Below are positions 13,950 through 20,388 of a stretch of DNA of 21,686 nucleotides, one piece after another (positions within the stretch are counted from its first letter, which is position 1; every line of letters begins with the position of its first letter). Source of the DNA: Deltaproteobacteria bacterium (GTDB lineage: Bacteria > Desulfobacterota > Desulfarculia > Adiutricales > Adiutricaceae); NCBI GenBank assembly GCA_031257955.1, contig JAIRNQ010000014.1:1-21686 (forward strand). The letters run 5' to 3'. A program made the position numbers and the translations under genes. The notes below the pieces were generated by a model. It worked only from the letters and a program-made list of their open reading frames with translations. It ran no database searches and had not been told where the DNA came from.

Positions 13950-15665
13950 CTAGGTCACGAGGTGCAGATCGCTTCGGCGGATGAGCTCAATGAAGGCGTC
14001 TTCCATGGTCGGATCCTCTAGGGTCTCGGACTTGGCCATGGCCTTCAGTTCGTCCGGGCTGCCCGAGGCCACGTTCCGGCCCCGAAAGATGAGGGCGATA
14101 AAGTCGCAGTATTCCGCCTCTTCCATGAAGTGGGTGGTGATCATGACGGTCACGCCCTTTATGGCCAGGTGGTTGATGTGAAGCCAAAACTCGCGCCTGG
14201 TCAGGGGGTCGACCCCGGAGGTGGGCTCGTCCAAAAATAGAACGTCAGGTTGGTGCATGACGGCGCAGGCCAGGGCCAGCCGCTGTTTTATGCCCAGGGG
14301 CAATATCCCGGCGTTTGAGCGCATGTAGGGAGTAAGGTCGAAGACCTCCTCCATGAGGTCCACCCGTTCCTTCTGAACCGCCCCGAAGAGGCCGTAGGCC
14401 CCGGCAAAGAACGAAAGGTTTTGCTCGACGCTTAGCTGGTCGTAGAGGGAGAACTTTTGGGCCATGTAACCCAGATGGCTCCGGGCCTGTGTGGGTCGGC
14501 TGGCCAAACTGTTTCCGGCGATCCAGGCCTCCCCAGAGGTTGGCCGGATTAACCCGCACATCATCTTGAAGGTGGTCGATTTGCCGGCCCCGTTGGGTCC
14601 CAAGAGACCAAATATCTGGCCCCGCTTGATTTGGAAGGAGTTGTCTTCCACGGCCGTAAAATCGCCGAAGCGTTTGGTCAGGCCCGAGGCCTCGACCACC
14701 AAAGCCCCGTCGTTGGGCTTGTCGGCCATGCGCTTGGCCAGGGCGGACTCGCCCATGGTAGGGCCGCCCAAAAGATCGATGAAGGCGTCCTCGAAGGCCG
14801 GCTTTTGTTTTTCCCAGTTCCCGAGCCCGGCCGGCGGGCCTTGGCCTCTTTTGGCCACCACTTTTATCTCGCCGCCCTGGACCAGCCCGTCCATGACCGA
14901 GCCCTCACGCAGGAGGCCCATCAGGGTCTCCCGGCGCCGGCTGCCCGTAAGCCCCCGGAGGACAAAGGAGCGATCTTTCACCCTAGCCAAGGCCTCTTCC
15001 GGCGGTCCGGAGTAGAGGTTACGGCCCTGGTGGAGGAGGATCACCCGGGAGCATTTTTCGGCCTCGTCCAGATATGACGTTCCCCAGACCACGGTCAGCC
15101 CGTCCCGGGCCAGCTGGGTGACCATCCGCCACAGTTCCCGGCGGGAGATGGGATCGACCCCCACGCTGGGCTCATCCAGAAGCAGTAGATCCGGGGTGGC
15201 GATTAAAACGCAGGCCAGACCAAGCTTTTGTTTCATGCCGCCCGAAAGACGCCCAGCTAGTCGATCTTGGAAGCGGTCCAAGTCGGTAAAGGCCAAAAGT
15301 TCGGCAAAACGGGCCGCCCTTTCTGATTTAGCCGTTCCCCTAAGATCGGCATAGAGGTTCATGTTTTCCAGTACGGTCAGATCTTCGTAAAGGCCGAACT
15401 TTTGGGGCATGTAGCCGCTGATGGCTTGAATCTTGGCCGCCTGCTTGCGGCTGTCGAAGCCGCTTACGGTGATCGTTCCCCGGTCAGGGCTTAGGAGGCC
15501 AATCAGGAGGCGCATGAGGGTGGTCTTGCCCGAGCCGTCGGGCCCGACCAGCCCGACAGTTTGGCCCCGCTCCATTTTGACGTCCAAATTGTCCAGGGCC
15601 GGCTTGGTGCCGCCCTTAAAGACCTTGGTCAGCCCGGCGACGTTTATGAACGGCCCTTCGCTCAA
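13950..15665 (-). CDS. Fused two-domain ABC ATPase, YbhF-like
   Basis: A 571-residue protein with two ATP-binding domains in one chain, as in E. coli YbhF; it should power the two ABC-2 permeases. Domain 1: Walker A GPDGSGKT 41-48, Q88, signature LSGGM 140-144, Walker B LLLLDE 160-165, and TSYLDEAE at the H-loop with Ser 197 instead of His. Domain 2: Walker A GPNGAGKS 356-363, signature LPLGIK 455-460 (degenerate), Walker B VLFLDE 475-480, normal H512. The Ser in domain 1 and the odd signature in domain 2 fall in the same composite nucleotide site; I believe this is usual in the YbhF group. A linker with no clear motif lies at about 300-320. ATG 15665 overlaps the stop of the HlyD-like gene by four bases (ATGA), so translation is coupled. 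Confidence 0.93.
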   Translation of the reverse strand: MSEGPFINVAGLTKVFKGGTKPALDNLDVKMERGQTVGLVGPDGSGKTTLMRLLIGLLSPDRGTITVSGFDSRKQAAKIQAISGYMPQKFGLYEDLTVLENMNLYADLRGTAKSERAARFAELLAFTDLDRFQDRLAGRLSGGMKQKLGLACVLIATPDLLLLDEPSVGVDPISRRELWRMVTQLARDGLTVVWGTSYLDEAEKCSRVILLHQGRNLYSGPPEEALARVKDRSFVLRGLTGSRRRETLMGLLREGSVMDGLVQGGEIKVVAKRGQGPPAGLGNWEKQKPAFEDAFIDLLGGPTMGESALAKRMADKPNDGALVVEASGLTKRFGDFTAVEDNSFQIKRGQIFGLLGPNGAGKSTTFKMMCGLIRPTSGEAWIAGNSLASRPTQARSHLGYMAQKFSLYDQLSVEQNLSFFAGAYGLFGAVQKERVDLMEEVFDLTPYMRSNAGILPLGIKQRLALACAVMHQPDVLFLDEPTSGVDPLTRREFWLHINHLAIKGVTVMITTHFMEEAEYCDFIALIFRGRNVASGSPDELKAMAKSETLEDPTMEDAFIELIRRSDLHLVT

Positions 15666-16657
15666 ATGGCCCCGTCCCCCGTCACCGGGGCCGGGGCCGG
15701 GACGTCGGCCGCTCCGGGGGAAGTACTCACGGTCTGGCTCGAGGCCGGACTCGGGGACGAGCTAGGGGCCGAGCTAACGGCCGGATTTGGGGCCGGACTC
15801 GCCACCGTTTTGGCCGGCCGGCCGGCGGTGGCGTTGGCCAACTCTTCCACGGTCACCGGCATGCCTTGACGGAGGCCCAGGTCGGGGTTTTCGACGGCTA
15901 CGCGCAGTCGGTAAACCAGGCTGGTCCGCAGTCCCGGGGTTTCGACCGTTTTGGGGGTGAACTCGGCTTTGGGGGAGATGAAGCCGATTTGGCCCAGGTA
16001 GTCGCCGCCCGAGTCGGTTTTGATCTTGACCTTGAGGCCGGCGTGGACCCGGCCCAGATCGGGTTCCTCAACGTAGGCCCTGACCCAAACGGGACTGTCG
16101 AGGCTAATGGCGTAAACGGCTTGTCCGGCGGCCACCACCGCCCCGGGCTCCAGGACCCGGGTCAGGACCGTCCCAACGCTGGGGCTGGACAGCTTTGAAT
16201 CCAGTAGGTTGGTCTGGGCTTGCTCGACCAGGGCTTGGGCCGTGTCCACCTTGGCCATGACCTCGTCCCTTAAGGCCAGCGTGTCGTCGTAATCGCTTTG
16301 GGATACGGATTTGTTCTTGAGGAGCGAGGAGAGACGCTCGAATTTTTTTTCGGCGTTAATCAGGGCCGCTTGGGCCTCGCGCAGCTGGGCCTTTCGGACG
16401 GCCAACTCGTCCTCGAAGGGCTTTTGGTCCAGCTCGGCTATGATGGTACCGGTTTCGACCCGATCGCCTTCCTCCAAAACCATGCCCGAGAGGCGCCCCG
16501 GGACTCTGAAAGACAAGGTGAGTTCCCGGATGTCCACGTTCCCGTATAGAACCAAAGGCCGCCCGCCCCGCTCGGAGGCCGCCCGATGGTCGCGCCAGCG
16601 GAGGACGCCCACTACCAGCCCCAGGATCAAAAGAACGATTATGACTTTGGCTTTCAT
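15662..16657 (-). CDS. HlyD-type membrane fusion protein, YbhG-like, with a low-complexity tail
   Basis: Periplasmic adaptor of the exporter, 331 residues, anchored by one N-terminal helix (about 4-20). Blocks shared with E. coli YbhG as I remember it: LYGNVDIR at 37-44, LSFRVPGRL, EEGDRVETG, PVWVRAYVEE, then GQIGFISPKAEFTPKTVETP and LRQGMPVTV to about 270. Two differences stand out: the coiled-coil hairpin (about 82-155) is shorter than in YbhG, and the last 57 residues are a Pro/Ser/Ala/Thr-rich tail. It is the first gene of the operon. The adaptor probably joins the inner-membrane ATPase/permease to an outer-membrane TolC-like channel, which is not encoded here. YbhGFSR relatives export drugs or other toxic compounds; the actual substrate is unknown. 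The ribosome binding site before ATG 16657 is weak. Confidence 0.9.
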   Translation of the reverse strand: MKAKVIIVLLILGLVVGVLRWRDHRAASERGGRPLVLYGNVDIRELTLSFRVPGRLSGMVLEEGDRVETGTIIAELDQKPFEDELAVRKAQLREAQAALINAEKKFERLSSLLKNKSVSQSDYDDTLALRDEVMAKVDTAQALVEQAQTNLLDSKLSSPSVGTVLTRVLEPGAVVAAGQAVYAISLDSPVWVRAYVEEPDLGRVHAGLKVKIKTDSGGDYLGQIGFISPKAEFTPKTVETPGLRTSLVYRLRVAVENPDLGLRQGMPVTVEELANATAGRPAKTVASPAPNPAVSSAPSSSPSPASSQTVSTSPGAADVPAPAPVTGDGAI

Positions 16658-16771
16658 GGTTACTTACAGCGACAATACTAAAAAACGGAATAGTTATCAG
16701 TAATTAGGTACAGTTTTTGTGGCGAGAGACTAAATGCTGGGAAACGATAAAGACCTATCTTTGATGCTAAT

Positions 16772-16802
16772 ACATTAACATAATCAACTACTTGACGTCA
16801 AG
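16772..16802 (-). promoter_or_regulatory. Possible exporter-operon promoter overlapping a palindrome
   Basis: CTTGACGTCAAG (16791-16802) is a perfect 12-base palindrome. On the minus strand it contains TTGACG, usable as a -35 box, with weak -10 candidates (TTAATG or TAATGT) 17-18 bases on. It lies about 135 bases upstream of the YbhG-like start. In E. coli a TetR-family repressor controls this operon; no regulator gene is seen here. Confidence 0.4.
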
Positions 16803-16846
16803 GAAAATATAAGAAAATCACCCAGTACAAAAGCGTCAATTTTTTT

Positions 16847-17086
16847 TCAAACCGGCCTGAAATTTGAGAGTATTGGCATCAATTTTGCGATCAACCCGGC
16901 CCCTAACCGTTTATTCCAGACCGACACGGCAGGGATTTTTTCAGGAGGGCTCATGAGCGCGTCCTCTAAATAATGGCCGCGGCGATTGGGTAATTTAACG
17001 GTTGGCTCGATACTTTCTTTCTGTGACTCACTGACGTTTGAGTAGCTCGGTATTGGCTCAAGAAAAGTGATTCCAAGCTTTCGCAT
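16847..17086 (-). CDS. Short hypothetical frame, doubtful
   Basis: A 79-residue frame starting MRKLGITFLEP with a basic C-terminal end. There is no ribosome binding site, no recognisable family and no neighbour on the same strand to support it. It may be a remnant of a longer gene or a chance frame. It is included because the stretch has no other content. Confidence 0.2.
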   Translation of the reverse strand: MRKLGITFLEPIPSYSNVSESQKESIEPTVKLPNRRGHYLEDALMSPPEKIPAVSVWNKRLGAGLIAKLMPILSNFRPV

Positions 17087-17132
17087 ACTCGACAGAATTT
17101 CAGCTCAATTTGTTTGACCTAAACCTTGGTCC

Positions 17133-17204
17133 TTGACATCATTCGTTTTTTTTTGCTATAACGTAGTTTCGAGTTAAGATATCCTGATCTTCGGACCTCC
17201 GAAG
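17133..17204 (+). promoter_or_regulatory. Strong promoter and inverted repeat for the ParB-family gene
   Basis: TTGACA (17133-17138) and TATAAC (17157-17162) are 18 bases apart, close to sigma70 consensus. Downstream, CTTCGGA (17189-17195) and TCCGAAG (17198-17204) form a 7-bp inverted repeat with a two-base centre between the likely transcription start and the gene. It could be an operator, perhaps for autoregulation by the ParB-like product, which is inference. Confidence 0.65.
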
Positions 17205-17238
17205 TTGTGATTTTAGACTTGACTTTATGGAGAAAACC

Positions 17239-18381
17239 ATGAGCGAAACCAATGCAAACAGTTTTCCAAAAATGACTAAACCTGCTCCTGTTCACGATAA
17301 TGATAAGGATCTCCAATCTTCCTTATCTGAAGACACTTCTAGCGACAAGGCTATCCCATCTTCCTTATCTGAAGACACTACTAGCGACAAGGATATCCCA
17401 TCTTCCTTATCTGATGACACTTCTAGCGACAAGGATATCCCATATTCTTTATCTGATGACACTTCTAGCGACAAGTATATCCCATCTTCCTTATCTGATG
17501 ACACTTCTAGCGATAAGGATATCCCATCTTCTTTATCCGAAGAAACTTCTTCTCTCGGCAATCCTTTGATTGTTTCAAATCCCAATGAGATTAAGATTTC
17601 TGATGAAATCGTATCAATCGACATTAACAAGATCGAACCAGATCCTGGGCAACCTAGAAAACTATTTGACCCTGAAACTTTGAAAGATTTAGCCTATTCG
17701 ATTGACAAAAATTCTTTGCACATTCCATTATTTGTTCGTGAAAATGAGCAAAAGCACGGTTTTTATATAATCGTTGATGGTGAAAGACGCTGGAGAGCTT
17801 GTAAAGAACTTAACCTCACTGAAATTCAATGTCGGTTAGTCTGGTCTAACGTTGACGGCTATCAAATTGTAGCTTTAACACAGAATTTACATCGTGAAGA
17901 TCTCTTACCTATTGAGAAAGCCAACGCTTTTGCCAACCTCCTTGATAGATTGAAGGTCTCTGATGAGAAAGCTAAACAGAAGGAGCTGATGAAAATCGTC
18001 AACCTTTCCGAAAACTATATCTCTGAGATACTCAAAATCAATACGCTTCCAGATCTGATCAAAGAGGAAGCATTAAAATCAAAAGAATGGTCCATCCATA
18101 AGCTTTTACAGTTAGCCAAGATCAAAAATGGCGAAACCAGAATGAAAAAATTCGAGGAGACTAAAGCTTCCATCAACAATAAAGGAAAAAAGCTTGGCAA
18201 GGCGAAACAATCTGAAAACTCCAAACAGGACAAAAAAATAATTAATCTTGTTTCCCGAGCCAAGTCTTTCGAAAATCATCTTAATAAGTTTAACACAATT
18301 GCGCTTACCGATTCTCAAAAAGAAGAGATCAAGCCTAAATTGTTAGTTATTCAAGAATTGATTGCTAAAATTTTGTCTTGA
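17239..18381 (+). CDS. Orphan ParB-family protein with tandem-repeat N-terminus
   Basis: A 380-residue protein of the ParB/KorB/Spo0J family. The first 26 residues are followed by 5.6 copies of a 14-residue acidic Ser/Thr/Asp-rich repeat (27-105, SSLSDDTSSDKDIP type). The ParB N-terminal domain (about 123-215) has QPRKLF at 138-143 and the nucleotide-binding box GERRWRA at 181-187. LTQNLHREDLLPIEKANAF (213-231) and the helix-turn-helix near 247-271 (NLSENYISEILKINTLP) follow the usual order. A lysine-rich linker (about 315-335) leads to a C-terminal helical part that may dimerise. I chose ATG 17239 because TGGAG lies six bases upstream; ATG 17227 overlaps that site. No parA is adjacent, so it is an orphan: a plasmid- or island-borne partition or transcription factor are both possible. 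The gene is AT-rich compared with the backbone. Confidence 0.88.
   Translation: MSETNANSFPKMTKPAPVHDNDKDLQSSLSEDTSSDKAIPSSLSEDTTSDKDIPSSLSDDTSSDKDIPYSLSDDTSSDKYIPSSLSDDTSSDKDIPSSLSEETSSLGNPLIVSNPNEIKISDEIVSIDINKIEPDPGQPRKLFDPETLKDLAYSIDKNSLHIPLFVRENEQKHGFYIIVDGERRWRACKELNLTEIQCRLVWSNVDGYQIVALTQNLHREDLLPIEKANAFANLLDRLKVSDEKAKQKELMKIVNLSENYISEILKINTLPDLIKEEALKSKEWSIHKLLQLAKIKNGETRMKKFEETKASINNKGKKLGKAKQSENSKQDKKIINLVSRAKSFENHLNKFNTIALTDSQKEEIKPKLLVIQELIAKILS
17317..17553 (+). repeat. 42-bp tandem repeats within the ParB-family gene
   Basis: Five full units start at 17317, 17359, 17401, 17443 and 17485, and a partial unit at 17527. The period is 42 bases (14 codons), so changes in copy number keep the reading frame. 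Units differ at only a few bases. Confidence 0.92.
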
Positions 18382-18390
18382 TTATTTTTC

Positions 18391-18419
18391 TTGTAAATTT
18401 ACAGGTTATCCTGTATAAT
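18391..18419 (+). promoter_or_regulatory. Promoter with an inverted repeat in its spacer, nothing intact behind it
   Basis: TTGTAA (18391-18396) and TATAAT (18414-18419) are 17 bases apart. ACAGG...CCTGT (18401-18405 and 18410-18414) sits in the spacer as an operator-like inverted repeat. The next 500 bases hold no intact gene; the first frame, from ATG 18427, ends after 20 codons. It resembles promoters of autoregulated toxin-antitoxin operons. Confidence 0.6.
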
Positions 18420-18697
18420 CAAAGTGATGGTTGCGAGTGGAAGCTTTAGTGTTCCTGACGGCTTGAATAGTCTAGAAAGTGACGGTTAAGTTGTCCAAGC
18501 GTTGCCGATAACGCTGTCTTGCGCAACATCAACATTGACAACAAATTTATGGGCTGATGAATCTAAATACTAACTTTTTTCCCCTACCAGTAATTTTTAG
18601 AGTTGAAATGAGGTCGCATATTGGACAATATTTCCGACAAAAATTGGACAAATTAAGTCGTCTATTATTGGACATTATGACCCGTCCGTAACATTTA
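18420..18697. other. Non-coding stretch with probable mobile-element debris
   Basis: No intact gene. The right part carries the spaced TTGGACA repeats described separately. Confidence 0.4.
18621..18674. mobile_element. Possible insertion-sequence end: three spaced TTGGACA repeats
   Basis: TTGGACA starts at 18621, 18644 and 18668, a spacing of 23-24 bases. Read on the other strand it is TGTCCAA, similar to the repeated terminal motifs of some insertion sequences and transposons (IS21-, Mu/Tn7-type). No transposase is present, so this would be a remnant end. Confidence 0.35.
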
Positions 18698-18811
18698 GCA
18701 ACACCCAGCGTTTATCTTGATACTTCAATTTTCGGTTATTACTATGATGTAAATTCTATATTTCATCTAGAGACTAGAAAGTTAGTCATTGCTATCGCTT
18801 ATGGACACTTT
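18698..18811 (+). pseudogene. PIN-domain (VapC-like) toxin remnant
   Basis: The frame reads ATPSVYLDTSIFGYYYD followed by a segment ending RKLVIAIAYGHF, the typical start of a PIN-domain ribonuclease, where the first conserved Asp lies in YLDTS. It lacks a start codon: TAA precedes it at 18689-18691. After about 38 codons family resemblance is lost, although the frame stays open to TGA 18947. The rest of the domain with its other acidic residues is missing, so it cannot be active. No antitoxin is left upstream. Confidence 0.65.
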
Positions 18812-18995
18812 TATTCTTGCACTTATGGATTTTTTAATGATAATTATTCTAGTCGAATGATCGGGTGCTTAGAAATCAAATCGTCGCTTATTCACATAAA
18901 ACGAACTAGCGCTTTCGTTGTCACGTCAAAACTGAAGGTTCAGCTTTGAACATGATTTGTAAACTTTGCTAATTCACTGTAAAAAGGGGGTTAAC

Positions 18996-19284
18996 ATGTC
19001 GAATTTTAAAAAAAAATCTCTAAAAGAAATTGGAGATGAAATTACGGATATGGAAACTGCGTTAGCAGGTATTTGCCTTATGATAGGTTATACTTTAAAT
19101 TAAAAAATATTAGAAGAGGAAAAAGACAATCCTGATTTTAATAAAATTCGTCTATTAAATGCCGGATTAGATACTTATTTCTTTGAAAAAAAAATTAATA
19201 TATTCTGGTAATAAAGATATGGTTAATAAAGTGCTGGATATTTATAGTCCAATACTTTTAAATAGAGCTCAAAATGAAAGATAA
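18996..19284 (+). pseudogene. Decayed antitoxin gene of a zeta-toxin pair
   Basis: ATG 18996 has AGGGGG five bases upstream and starts a good coding frame (MSNFKKKSLKEIGDEITDM) that meets TAA at 19101 after 35 codons. The same frame continues with credible sequence (KILEEEKDNPDFNKIRLLNA, then GLDTYFFEK) to a nine-A run at 19186-19194. A one-base shift there is needed to continue into a segment starting IYSGNKDMVNKVLDI and ending at TAA 19282-19284. The rebuilt product would be about 95 residues and its end overlaps the zeta start by 11 bases, as in a two-gene operon. Assignment as antitoxin rests on this position. A sequencing error could explain the A-run shift but not the stop. Confidence 0.6.
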
Positions 19285-19696
19285 ATATAAATTGCCTCAA
19301 TCATTGCACGAAAAAATATTTAAAGACATATTAATTAGAAAGTTAAATGCATTAACAAATGTTCAAGCACCTAAAATTGTAATAATTGGAGGTCAACTAG
19401 GTTCGGGGAAGTCTAAAATATTCGATTATGCCCAAAGTGAAATATTCAACAATGATAATGTAGCGCAGGTAAATGGCGATGATTATCGAATGTATCACCC
19501 ATGCGCGAGCGAAATTTTCGCTCTATATGACAAACAATTTTCCGAATTAACCGATCCTGACGTACGCTTATGGACTTCTCGTCTTCTGGAAGAGCTTGTA
19601 ATTTCCAGGCGTAATATTATATTTGAGACCACCATGAGAAATAAAGAGCCTTTAGCTTCTAGGGTGCATAGAATTGGAATTTTATTAGGCATTTGA
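19274..19696 (+). pseudogene. C-terminally truncated zeta toxin (UDP-GlcNAc kinase family)
   Basis: 140 residues with clear zeta/PezT features: GGQLGSGKS at 39-47 (Walker A, with Lys 46), VNGDDYRMYHP at 66-76 with the Asp pair where the catalytic base lies, then DPDVRLWTSRLLEELVISRRNIIFETTMR ending at 122. Zeta toxins phosphorylate peptidoglycan precursors, and full-length ones are roughly twice this size; everything after MRNKEPL is lost and replaced by a short unrelated end. The missing part normally carries arginines needed for ATP binding and catalysis, so it is probably inactive. It follows the decayed antitoxin, overlapping it by 11 bases. Confidence 0.8.
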
Positions 19697-19760
19697 TTTT
19701 TAATATAGTATGATAGTAAAATAGGAAGCAGGCCCTTGAATTATCCTTGAGGTTACTATC

Positions 19761-20015
19761 ATGGACATAGATGCGAAAAAAAAGCTGAAAGCTGAGTTCG
19801 ACAAAGTCATAGTTGAATTGATGGATCTTTACATTGATTTTACTCAACAAGTAGAGATGATTAAATCTCAAGACAAAAATAAGATTCTATCTATTGATAA
19901 AATAGATCAACTATATTCTAATTATAAAAAAGATGTTGATTTAAAAGTAAACAATAGTAAACTATTATATCTTAAATTTATTATTGAAAATAATATACCA
20001 TTTACAAAAGATTAA
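19761..20015 (+). CDS. Small hypothetical protein
   Basis: 84 residues, highly charged and probably all-helical, with heptad-like spacing (KKLKAEFDKVIVELMDLYID). No recognised family. GAGG lies about ten bases upstream of ATG 19761. It is AT-rich like the rest of the island. It follows the truncated zeta toxin and could be a remnant or an island accessory gene; nothing shows which. Confidence 0.5.
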   Translation: MDIDAKKKLKAEFDKVIVELMDLYIDFTQQVEMIKSQDKNKILSIDKIDQLYSNYKKDVDLKVNNSKLLYLKFIIENNIPFTKD

Positions 20016-20388
20016 AATATCGTCTTACAGGTATGACAACATCATTAAACCATAGCCCGCTTTTATATTTACATCGTAATGTTGACATTGTAAGCGTTCA
20101 CGTATCCGTTTACGGAAATTCTCCCAACCTCCTTCGTCTTACCCATCGAATGTCCATTTCCCACAAGCGATACAGCCCAGTTAGATATCACCCCAGACGC
20201 GTGCTGAAAAGTTTGAAAACTTGGAAGGAACTGGGGGAACTAACTTGGAGCGTTGAGTTGCGCCAAGTCATAATTTTATGTATTCTGAGCAAGGCCTTTC
20301 GAGGCTGGATCCATTTCGTCTCTCGCTTCCTTTAAAAGGTCTTGCCACAGACGATCGCTACCGGTTAGGTATATTTTGAGAGATTAAA
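20016..20388. other. Stretch without a convincing gene
   Basis: A 33-codon frame (ATG 20278 to TGA 20377) and a 100-codon frame from 20033 lack ribosome binding sites and family resemblance. Base composition rises to the GC-rich backbone level within this stretch, so the right border of the island probably lies here. Confidence 0.4.
20245..20274 (+). promoter_or_regulatory. Possible promoter of the AAA ATPase gene
   Basis: TTGGAG (20245-20250) and CATAAT (20269-20274) are 18 bases apart, about 110 bases before ATG 20389. The match is moderate. Confidence 0.3.

Noticed and set aside
17292..17630. Repeat-bearing frames opposite and within the ParB-family gene
   Set aside because: The 42-bp repeats keep several frames open; only the ParB frame has domains and a ribosome binding site.
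20033..20335. 100-codon frame after the small hypothetical gene
   Set aside because: No usable ribosome binding site and no protein-like pattern.
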